Positions 44,301 to 56,300 of a DNA stretch of 64,000 bases are shown piece after piece; positions within the stretch are counted from its first letter, which is position 1; the number at the start of each line of letters is the position of its first letter. Below the pieces are notes generated by a model, which worked only from the letters and a program-made list of their open reading frames with translations, was not told the DNA's origin and did not search any database. The position numbers and the translations under genes are program-made. Source of the stretch: Aplectana chamaeleonis (lineage: Eukaryota > Nematoda > Chromadorea > Rhabditida > Cosmocercidae). Location of the stretch: assembly GCA_029168955.1 (NCBI GenBank), contig JAPDOI010000718.1:186001-250000 (forward strand), written 5' to 3'.

Positions 44301-47300
44301 CAGATTCGTGTTCACTACCCTAGATTACCCCTACATACAACTTTTGAGCTAAATCCGAAAAAATTTTTGAAACTCCAAAAAAATGCCTGATGTACCCTTG
44401 CCTTTTCTCCAGGCTTAAAAAATGCTCATAACTTTTTTGAACCTGCGGCTCGCGGCGGGATACTGAGCATTTTTACTATTGAGCCCGAAGAGATACTAAC
44501 CATACTAGTCGTTTTGGCAGATCCGACCTACGCTTTTTATACTTCCCTTGTCAGCGGGCGGATCGCGGCATCTGGGAAAGTTGATCACGCTAGCTGGCGG
44601 ATCGCCGACAAGCTCTAGCGGCGATCCGCCCGCAACCTGCCAGCGATTCGCCCGCAAACGGATAGCCAGCGATCCGCCCGCTAAGCTATGAGATGCAGCG
44701 ATCCGCCCGCAACCTGCCAGCGATCCGCCCGCCACTGTTTTGATAGCCAGCGACCCGCCCGCTCAAATTTCACACAATGAAACTGACAATCGTTGACGAG
44801 TTCTTTTCTGGTATCAGTATCATGTGCAGAGTAAGCAAACCGAAGGGTATAAAAGGCGCTTTATCGCACTGACTGCTCACTCGGCATTTTGAGGCCCATT
44901 CTGGAAGGTGACTTCAAGTCACCTTTGAAGGATCACCTAGAAGCCGAAGAATCATTTTTGGCAGCTGAGGGGATGGTCCTCACGGCTAGAGGGGGGGGGT
45001 GTGATCCCGCACATGGAGATATGGAGACCGGAACCATCGAAATAACCCATAGTGGCATCGAGGGCGGATCGCTGGCTAATGGCGCGCGGATCGCTGGCTA
45101 CTGGCGGGCGGATCGCTGGCTACTGGCGGGCGGATGGTGGGGGGATGTCGATCCGCCCGCCGAAAGCCAGCGATCCGCCCGCACCTACTGTCTGAGCACG
45201 GACAGTCGTTTCCCAGATATCGGCACGGACATTGCCTGCGAATAGTCCAGAAATTGCCTCCAACTGTCTTGGAAATGGATCGAAATGTTTTCTATAGAAG
45301 CTCGCAGCCCGACCGCATATTAACTGTTGTTGTTCAGAGACTTAGTAGAAACGGACTCGTCCGGCTAGGTTCCGGAATCCTGCCGGAAATCACTCGCAAT
45401 TGGTCCCAAGCTCGCTGGAGACCGAAATGTTCCCATAGAAACGACTGTCAAAGACTGGCGGCTCCTCCGAGATTGGACCCCCGGGAAGTCGATTACTCGA
45501 ACATTGCCAGAGGTTAGCCCGGAAACCTCGATTTGCCCGCCCCTCCCCTCTGATTCGCGGAAAATCGGCCCGAAAAAGGTCGCAATCACAGACATTTCAC
45601 ATTCAACGTAGCCCCAAAAAGGGTTCTGATTAATCTAGAACTCACATCGTAGACAACCATAGCTGTGGATTTTCGCCGAGGATCGGCAATGACATAGTCG
45701 TTTGAGGAGTACGGTAGCGTCATCGATTTGTCCGTAACTGCGACCAGCTGGATTCCCGACGACCCAACCACCTCCACAGGCACGGTCCAGACATCATCAG
45801 TCAGTTGCTGCAATAAATAAGTAAATAAATAAACAAAAAAATTAAAAAATAATTAAATAAATAAATAATCAGATAAATGAATGAATAGATAAGTTGAGTG
45901 ATAGATGGCCTAACTAACATGCCAATTGCTTGATTTACTAATCAACTGTTTACCTCATTAAACAATTTTCCGGTTGGCTAATTATTTAGCATAATATTTA
46001 CAAGATGAATTATTTAATTGAGTGAGTGAATAATTGATTAGCAAACAGATAATCATTAGTCATCGAGTTTCAAGTCTATCAAATATTCAAGCAATACATT
46101 TTTGAATGAATCTTATAATTATGTAGGTCACAAGACGATCAATTAGACAGTCGTTCCTGTAATTATGCAAATATTAATCTACTTTCTTAAAATATTGATC
46201 AATTATTAAATTGATCTATCAATCAATAATTGAGTAATCAAGTAGTCAAGCAATTACAATAATTGATGGGATAATATTGAATAATTGTTGATCTAATTTA
46301 TTGAATAAGTAGTGAATAACTAATCTTAATTGATTAATTAATTCATGAATATAATGTCAAAATCTTCTACCTCAAACAAAATTGATCGAGCCGAAACGGC
46401 CATGTGCAGCACTGGTCTGGAACTCCTAGAGAACCATTCTCCCATCATTAGGCCTGAAATCAATACTTTGCGAAAAAACTGAAAAATCAATATTTTCAAT
46501 CAATATTGTTTTCCCAGCATACACCACCCACCGGCGTGTTCGTTTCCAGTTACTTCAACAGCTGCGTGTTGCCAGTCGGCGATTGTTGTCGGAGCGTACG
46601 CGAAATTGCGGAAAATCTATAAAAACACGATTCACAAATTAGTTCTATTTTTTCAAATTCAATCCATTCAATGACTCACAAATTTAAGCATGTTTGTGAT
46701 GGTATCGCGTCCAAAAGTCTCATCGATCGCATAGAAAACCGACATCAGTCGCTCTGGACACGAGTGCATCGTCTGAAATGAGAACCCAGTTGGTTAAATC
46801 CCGAGTGGAACCAAAATTTTCAATTTCCTGGGGACTGGTTCAGATAGCCCACCACGGAACAGACCGGCGTCCAGCGCGGCTTTATTTTAACGCCGCGTCC
46901 AGATACGCCTCTAAGGGGTCGTTTATACTCCCGCCGCCGAGCGGTGCGGTACAGTGCATTCCTGTAATAAATATTGATCACGCGGCACGATCGATATGGT
47001 AGGATTGCACTTCGCCGAGCCGCTTGACGTCGGAAGTATAAACGACGCCTAACTCTGAGAGTTTTAACAGAGACATAGCTGCAGGAATAGCCCAACCGAC
47101 TCCGCAACGGCTTTTGGTGGAGCGTTTCCCTGCTATTTCGCGGCCATTTCTCGGCTACAGGAAGTAGTCAAGAAATAGCCAATCAAAAGTAACCAACCGT
47201 CGCTCGCTGAGCCACCTTCCGATGCCGCCAGCGGTCGGGCGGAGCCTTCAGAGGCTGAAGAGGTCCGAATAACTCAAACTTATGTAATTGAACCGACTGA

Positions 47301-50300
47301 GCTGTTGACATCTTAATCGTGCCTCTGGAATGCGCCGTAGCCTACCTGGAGAGCAGTATTTCTCGGCTATTCCGTGGCGAGCATTATTTTTTCGGCTATT
47401 TCGCGGCTATTACGCGGCAGGCTGACATTTCACGGCTATTTCGCGGCTATTTCTCGGCCAAAACTCTCAGAAAACGTCGGAAGCTTTGGAGAAAATTCCA
47501 ATTCGTCTGTTATTAAACGGGGGAAAATCCGGTTTTCTGACAAAAAATGTCGGTACATACCTCCAATGAGCGCAGCATTCTCGCCTCATCCTTGCCCTCA
47601 GTAGTGAGATCCTGTGGCCGTATGGATTCAACCTCACCGGCTCGGGTCTTATTCACAATATTCAGCTCCTCATTCAGCTTCCACTCTAGGTAGGTAGTCA
47701 GGGATTCCTGAAAACGAATAGTTACCTTCTAAGGGATCGACAGCTGGTCACAAAGGCCGTTTCCCACAAAATCCATGCCACTTGATGTACTTCCTAGGAC
47801 ATTTTTGAATCTATGTCTGTAGTTGCTGCTCAGTTCTCTAAAGGGAGGTATGGTGGGATTCCTCGGTTGGGAGCTAAAGTTAGGGTACCGACCGCATCGT
47901 GCGATTCTTAAGGTGTTCAGTTGGGGGTTATCCGGGATCCTGAAGACGAAATCCAGGTCCTTCTGTCAATTTTCGGGGAGTTTCGACAAGTTCGTGCCAA
48001 AGACTCACCGGGGAAAGTTTTCGGGGCGAAATGTGACTTTTGATGATTTCCAAAACGCAATGACAGATTTGCCTCGAGACGTCTTTTTAAAGGTTAATTG
48101 GAGTTCTAAACTCGCATCTGAGCTTTCTTCGTTGATTCTCGATAGATTACGGTAAGTTACGGTGGGTATACGGTAGTTTGTTAAATGTCTCAGATTTTTC
48201 TCAGAACGTTTCTGTGGGGGTTACCTGGGGTTCTGAACAGGAATCTGAAGGCTATTTGTCAATTTTCGAAATGCTAAGGTAGGTTTCGCGAGCTAAGTAG
48301 CATTATATCTACCGTAACCTACAGTAGGCCTTAGAAAATCCAGAAACAGAGCTCAGATTCGTGTTCAGGACCCCGAATAACCTGCAGTAAGAATTATTGA
48401 GCCAAGTCCGAAGCAAATTTCCTGAGCACCCTGAAAATTGTCTAGGTCCGGACTCATCAACGATAAAACCGCGGTTCTAGGGTATATTTTACCCCGAACT
48501 CTCTGCACTCCTCAATGATCTACATATGACACTCTCTCGCCACTGCAGTCACCCTTAAATCATGGTTTTGTCGTTGATGAATCCGGCCGCTTGTGGGTTT
48601 GTGCTTACCCTGGTGGGTGTACTCACCTTTACTACAGTTTACCGCAATGTTCAAAGGACATGCTGCGGTTGCGGCGGTCACAAACTAAAACCTCGGTGGA
48701 AGACGCCAGATTTCATTATCGATCGATATCACAGCTAATTTTCTGGGTGAGTTACAGTTTTTTTTTCTTGTTTTCTTCGGCGTTATTTTTGTTTCTGGCT
48801 GTTATAACATTACGAATAGGGGCTTTACTTGGTGTGCGAGAGGATATTGTCGTTTTTTCTTCGATTTCGAAACAGAATTTTGAAAAAAAAAACACTTCGA
48901 AGCTCTGACAAACGGCTAATTTCCCTCACAAACTAGGAATAGCCCCTATCCGCAATATTTAAACAGCCAGAAGCAAAAATAATGCCGAAGCAAACAAGAA
49001 AAAAAGAAAATTCGTCGGTTACCCAGAAAATCAGCTGTACTGTCGATCGATAATGAAATCTGGCGTCTTCCACCGTAGTTTTAGTGTGACTGCAACCGCA
49101 CCATGTGCTTTCAACACTGCGGTAAACTGTAGTTGTTTCCGATCTGACCCAAAATTTTTTTCCTTGAGGTTATTGGGGTTCCTGAACGCGAGTATGAAGT
49201 CTGTTTCTCAATATTCTGGGGGTAACAGTAAGTAGCTATAATTATATTCAGCTAGCGTAACCTTCCTTAGTATATCGAAAATCGATAAATAATAGGCTTC
49301 AAATACGTGTTCAGCACCCCAGAAAACCTCCACAGAAGTTTAGAACCAAATCTGAGACATTTACTGTGCTTATCTGGGTTAAAGTTCGGTCCGCAATTGC
49401 GTCTCGACACGCTTTGCGGCCGCGCACTTTCGAGTCGGAAGAGTTTCCAGCGCCGCAGCTGCCGATCTGTTGACTCTAGGTGGGTTTAAGAAACTGAAAA
49501 CTAAACAAAATTGAAGAAAAAAAAAGTTAAAAATTATAAAAAAGTCATATCGAGTCCGCTTTGGAGCTGGAAACTAGATTGACTCGAGCGCGTGCGGTCG
49601 CAAAGCGTGTCGAGACGCAATTGCGGAGCTGAATTTGACCCAGGTAGGCACAGTAACAAACTACTGTATACCCGCCGTAACTTCCCGTAGCCTGCCGAAA
49701 ATCGATAAACGGACCTCAGATTCGTGTCTAGGACTCCAAATATCCTTTACAAGGAAGTTTCGAAGCAAATCTATCATTGCGTTTTGGAAATCACCAAAAG
49801 TCGTGTTTTGCCTCGAAAATCCTTCCCCGGTGAGACTATTTGTGCCGAACCTGTCGTAATTCTCCGAAAAACGACAATTGGACCTCAATTTTGTGTTCAG
49901 AACCCGGGATCCCGGATAACCCTTAGAAAAAAAGTTTTGAGCTAAATCCGAAACCATTTTCCTGAACACCCTAAAATTGCCTGTTGGGTGTAGCGCCCAA
50001 CTGAGAAAACCCGCCATGACTCGGTTCAGAAAACTCTGCAGCAGCTACGAACATAGACTTAAAAACGTCACTGGAAGTACATCAACTGGTCGGAATTTTG
50101 CTGGAAACGGTTTGCGCGACCAGCTGCCGATCTCTTCTCAATCCTAACCCCTTATCCACACAGAAGCCACCTCCCGTGTGACCTGTGTCTACCCGATCCA
50201 TTTTCTCCCCGGTCCTGTCTGGTGGTGGTGGCAAATGTTCGCAGCGCGGTGTGATCTGTTATGGCATCTCGTGTCATGAAAGGCGCACATTACGCCATCG

Positions 50301-53300
50301 CTAAGAGCGTCTGCTGTTCGCCAGACGTCCTCACGACGGCTGGCCGACAGTCCTCGGACTCCTACAGGCAGGATCTGAGCCTAAGCCGCCCCCCTAAATG
50401 GTCTATACAGACCGACTTTATGCCTCTGGCAAGTGTTTAGGGTCATCTGGACGATTCTGGAGATGATCCTTAACTTCCAGCTCAAATGGTAGAGTGTCTG
50501 AACGGTTTTGTTTTCCGGAATTGCTTTCAGAAAAAAAGACAGATTGAGTCAATCCATCTATCGATCAATCAATATCGATTTTTCAAGGAAATAAGGAAAA
50601 CTGGAAAAAGAGTATGACCTGAAAAATGAAATTTTCTCGGCAAAACTGATTTTTAAAATTCGCATTTATATTTTTAGATACTATAGCGTTATTAAAGGCA
50701 GTGGTCGCGATCAAATGTGCTCGTCTTCTTTTCCTCTCTAAACCCTTTTCTGGGTATGGAGTAGCAGAACCTATAAGAAAAAATCGCGAAAAAAAGGCTG
50801 TTCTAGGCCAAATTTGAAGCCTGAACTTTCTTGTCTTTTGATGGTGGACGAGCATACCCCACATCATCGGCATCGATGATCTCTAATATCAAGAACATCA
50901 GCTGGCTTGAAAATGAATTTCAACCAATGAACCTTCGGATTTATGAACACATCTAGTCAAAAACATTGACTGAAGTGCTTGCTTTCATTGTTCAACTGTT
51001 TTATTGAGTGAATTTGTAATTATTTCTTCCTCTGAGTGTCGATGATTTTTGAATGCTTGGCATGAGATCAGATCTCTCTGTGCACGTGTGCACGAACTGG
51101 AAATTTAGGGTCTTAATAACTCTAATTCTAGCCCGTTTTTCACCGCGCTACCTTCATAGTTTTCAGCTGTTTTCGATCTAAGTAGATTTTGTAGTTTTTT
51201 ATATAACCCTTTCCATCGTGACCACTGCCTTTAAGGCATGTTCCGTACCTACACAATCAAACAAAAAGCATGCTCAGAGATTTCGATTCTCGATTTATTC
51301 ATATTTTTGGATATCAATTTGGAATGGGCTTGGAATTTGTTCGGATGTTCGATCAATTCGAGATTTGAAATATTCGCCTTGTTCAAAATCTCAAAGTTTG
51401 GCATCCGGAATTCACATTTATTCGTTTCTCAAAACTGTAAGCTCCTTTTCGGAGTAATAGTCAAAAATTTAAGCAGCATTTTCCTTTTATAAGTGAAAAG
51501 AATAAAAATTCTATTCATTACTTCATTTTATTTTTTTCCTGAATTCGCTTATTATATTTTATTTAATTTAACTTCACTCTACTTATTTTTTCTTTTGTTT
51601 TCTTTAACTTCAAGTAAAAATGAGCTTCTTTCTGTTACTTTGCGTGCGTGTGCTGAGCGGGTGTGTAGACTATGAGAGAGTGTGGGGAAGAAGGAAAAGC
51701 AGAATACGCGCGGACACGAACGCGATGGAACCGAGTAATTTTCGGTTCGTAGAAGAGGGTTTACTGTTTTTTTTTCTAGGAAATCAAAATGTTCCTCTTT
51801 TTTGGAACAAAAATCGGTCAATTCCAGGTTATTCGGAATAAAATCAACATAGAAGCTAAAACGAGCCAGAAAATTGCCGAATATCAGTGTAAGTCATTGA
51901 TTTTTCAAATAGTCTCCAAATAATTCATTTTTAAATGTCGTTTGCTGAGTGATTGGATGTCGTGACCTGAAGAAAGGACAAATAATGAGAAATTCGATAA
52001 TTTTGACTTTCAATTTGACCAAACTGAAAAAATCGTTGTAACCGAATCGGATGGTTTTCTGAAAAAAAAAAGAATATTTTTTCACTCTTCAACCAGTCAA
52101 TAGCTCGCAAAAAACAGTTTAATTAGTTTCTGAAAATTATAATAATATCATATTAAATATAATGTGAAGTCTGTCCGAATGGGACTGTCCGCTCAAGCGG
52201 TCTCTGAGAAATATTGTCGCGACTCCTCCGCGACTGCCCCGGGCCTCTACCGCGATCCTGGGCTGCCCCGCGACTCTTCCCCGATCCCCGACTCTCCCGC
52301 GACTCTGCCGGGATTCCCCCGCGACCTATTCTTGGATGAAGCTTCCGCGACTCTACCGCGACTGCCCCGCAACTCCTCCGGCTCGGCGCCGGCAGGCACC
52401 GAGTCGGAGGAGTCGCGGGGGGAATCGTGGCAAGAATTCTCAGAGGTTGGTTCGCATTTGTGTAGACCAGCGGTCGCGGAAGTATTTTTTTCGGACTTGT
52501 AAGTCGATTAGCAGGAATATTGGACAAATAGTGAATAGAATCCCAGTCAGCTGTTTGTGGCCGTTAGAAGGCTTGTCCGGAAAACGCTTCCGCGACGGCC
52601 GCTTGACTGCGTGTGTGTAGTCTCGTTCGAACAGACCCTAGAACAATATCGAGAATTTGGACGTGGGAACTCAAAAAAAAACTGATTCATTCGCAGCTTC
52701 TAAGAAGGCCAAGTATATTTGAAAAACTCATATACTCATCTATTTTTCAAATTTTCGATTAAAAAAAGTGATTCTTCCAGCCGTCAAAAAAGTCAAAAAT
52801 TCAATAATCGATTTTTTCGGTCATTCGAAAACTACCGTCGGATGTCATGTCTAGTCGGGATCTTCAACAAGCTTAATCCTCTTCCTCTAACCCTATCGTA
52901 CTGGTAATCCCCATCGCATTCCTTTAGAGATCGCGTTATGGAACTTGCGCGACGACCCCAATGCTCACATAAGGACTCTACGCAATATTTACTTAACAAC
53001 TGCTTGCCACAACACGGTATGTACATATGCCATCAAGCCTATCAAGAACCTCTCAAGGGTAAAATTTACTGGGTTACAACAGTATCAAGTGTGTAAATTG
53101 ACACTTTGAGCAACCAACACTATGTGCACAAAATTAATGCATTAAAAAATTAATGCTGGGATCGGAAACTTTTTCAAAAAGAATCAATCATCTTACCAAG
53201 TTCATTCTTACAAGGAAAAGTCCCTTGGAGAAAGTGGCCGTTCCAAATGAAATCTAGTCTTCCTAAATGAATTTTCGACGAAAAATTGAAATTTGACTCT

Positions 53301-56300
53301 TTTAGCTGCGCTCCGTTTCTCTGAACGGAGTTATAAGCGACAGGTTGCGGTGGGTAAGTGGCCTTACCAAACAGTAAGCCATAGGATCTAAGGTTCGTGT
53401 TCAGCGCCCTAAGTAACACCTCTGAACGATGCAAATGTTTTTTCCACCTGTGATGTCCCATGGAGAAAGGGAGGAGCCCTTGTGAAATTTTGGGGCACCG
53501 CAAGTCGAAAAAAATTTTTCCCAAAGTTTGTCTAGGGCGGTTATTTAGGACCCTGTAAACGGTTATGGGGTCCATTTTCGGTTCCCACCAATGTTCGCCT
53601 ACAACTATTTTTAGAGAAAGTCAATTTCATATTTTTTATGTCGAAAATCGATCTTAAAGAAGTTGCTCATTGTTTTGAATGGACACTTACAGAGTCTAAG
53701 TGACATTCCTTTATGAGATTCTCGACTGATCTTTCATTGATTTTTTTGTTTTTTTTTATAGAATTTTCATCAGATCATTCGGAAACCCTTTTTTATTTAA
53801 TTTTATTTTATTTTTATTTATTTATTTTTCTTTTTTTTTTGTTAACACTCGAATATTTTTTAGGTTAACACAAACTAGCGAGACCTAGCGAAGTTTTCGC
53901 TCACAGAAACTTTTGCGTGAGCCAACTACCTGAGACGGATTAGTTTGTTGGAACGGTGGTAACTGACTTCCGTCTACCCAAAAGTTGCTGTACGTACGGA
54001 CTCTCCTGAGAAGAGCAGGGTGCCATACCCTTACAGCAGGCCGTGGGGGTATCAAAATGTGTGATCAAAAAGCAAAACATAAGAAGCCAGCGGTAAATCG
54101 TCGGTTGCTACCGGCATAAAATTTACAACCCCTTCTGTACTTCCTTCCCTTACGTCGCTACCCAATGCCCTTTCTTCCAATTTGTAAAGTTCACAAGCGA
54201 TTATTCTCGCTTTACCCTCTCTATCATGATGAGGAAAAACGCATTCTCATATTATATGATGTTTCCCTAGTTGACCAACATCATGCCCTTGTTCTCACTG
54301 AGTGAAATTAGTAGGCGGTTGTTTATGTATTTGTGGTGCAGATTTTGATAAGCTCAGACTTGCAACATATATAAAACTGGTTCTTGGAAGTTAGGGAATC
54401 GAATTGACTGAGCGGTTGCATTGAGTGGCGAACAGGGAAGTGGAAGTGGAGCTGCTGCTTGTTTCCTAAAACTGGCAAAAAAATGACGCAGGAGATCTGC
54501 GTCAATCTCAAAACGCGTCGCACGCTCCTCAAGATTCATGTTTTCCTATCTATTTCTTCTCCACAAAAGGTTAAGATTTAGCATTAAAAAATTTAAATTT
54601 TTTTCAAAATTCTACACTCTTGGTGACGTCCTGCACACTCCCACTGCGGACCTGCTAACTTTTGATGACCTACAGACTTCCACTGGGGTCCTGCACACTC
54701 CCACTGGGGACCTGCGCACTCCCACTGGGGACCTGCACACTCCCACTGGGGACCTGCGCACTTTCTATGACGTCCTGCACACTCCCACTGGGGTCCTGCT
54801 TTTTCCCACTGGGGTCCTGCACACTCCCACTGGGGTCCTGCACACTGCCACAGGGGTCCTGCACACTGCCACTGGCGACCTGCGCACTTTCTATGACGTC
54901 CTGCACACTCCCACTGGGGTCCTGCACACTCCCACTGGGGACCTGCGCACTCCCACTGGGGACCTGCGCACTCCCACTGGGGACCTGCGCACTCCCACTG
55001 GGGACCTGCGCTTTTTCTATGACGTCCTGCACACTTCCACTGGGGTCCTGCACACCTTCTATGAGGTTCTGCACACTCCCGCTATGGTCCTGCACACTTT
55101 CTATGACGTCCTGCACACCCTCACTGGGGTCCTGCTTTTTCCTACTGGGGTCCTGCACACTCCCACTGGGGTCCTGCACACTACCACTGGGGTCCTGCAC
55201 ACTGCCACTGGGGACCTGCGCACTTTCTATGACGTCCTGCACACTCCCACTGGGGACCTGCGCACTCCCACTGGGGACCTGCGCACTCTCTATGACGTCC
55301 TGCACACTCTCACTGGGGTCCTGCACACCTTCTTTGACGTTCTGCACACCCTCACTGGGGTCCTGCTTTTTCCCACTGGGGTCCTGCACACTCCCACTGG
55401 GGTCCTGCACACTCCCACTGGGGTCCTGCACACTGCCACTGGGGACCTGCGCACTTTCTATGACGTCCTGCACACTCCCACTGGGGTCCTGCACACTCCC
55501 ACTGGGGACCTGCGCACTCCCACTGGGGTCCTGCACACTTTCTGTGACGTCCTGCACACTCCCACTGGGGACCTGCGCACTCTCTATGACTTCCTGCACA
55601 CTCTCACTGGGGTCCTGCACACCTTCTATGACGTTCTGCACACTCCCGCTATGGTCCTGCACACTTTCTATGACGTCCTGCACACCCTCACTGGGGTCCT
55701 GCACACCTTTTATGACGCCCTGCATTTTTTGCGTCGCTGGACGACTCGCAGAAGTTATCATGACCACGGCCGAAAGTGCGCCCCACAGACAAACTCGGTT
55801 GCCCCGAGGCCCGTAAAAGATGACTCGTTCTGATTTTTCGATAATCGGTAAATGTCGCACCCACCTAAATGTTGGTACCATTTCATACAAGTTTTGATCG
55901 GCCATTCCTAAGATAAGCGGGACACATGCACACACATACACACACACACATCGGGACATAACTGCTTTAAGTATAAGGATAATTATTTGATTATCGGAGA
56001 GATTCTCGAACTCCACGGGAAAAATTGAAGAGGAAGAATGGAAATATACTGTCCCGAAAATAAAGCGGTGGCGTGTCACTGAATTAACTGTTGAAATTTG
56101 CTCCCTTTGACAGATTTTCCAAAATCGTTTTCGTCTAAAATTTGTGATTTTTTTTTCGAATTTTTTATATAACCAAATAAATTAAGATATGTTCGAAAAT
56201 GTTGTAATTTCGTTAAAATTTACCCGACTATTTCCTGCCAAAAGCACCCTAGCTCCATTTCAGTGTCCTTGATGCCCTCCTGACCTCTAGGAGTAACAGT

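Noticed and set aside
48045..50017. Two similar frames containing TFDDFQNAM and TFGDFQNAM as a small gene family
   Set aside because: The similarity is that of the family D repeat DNA itself. Both frames lack splice signals or a recognised domain.
54538..56079. Frames of 431, 384 and 469 codons as a repeat protein gene
   Set aside because: They are produced by the 21-bp minisatellite and occur on both strands. No promoter, splice structure or non-repeat domain supports a gene, and the interval is intronic to the M1-like gene.
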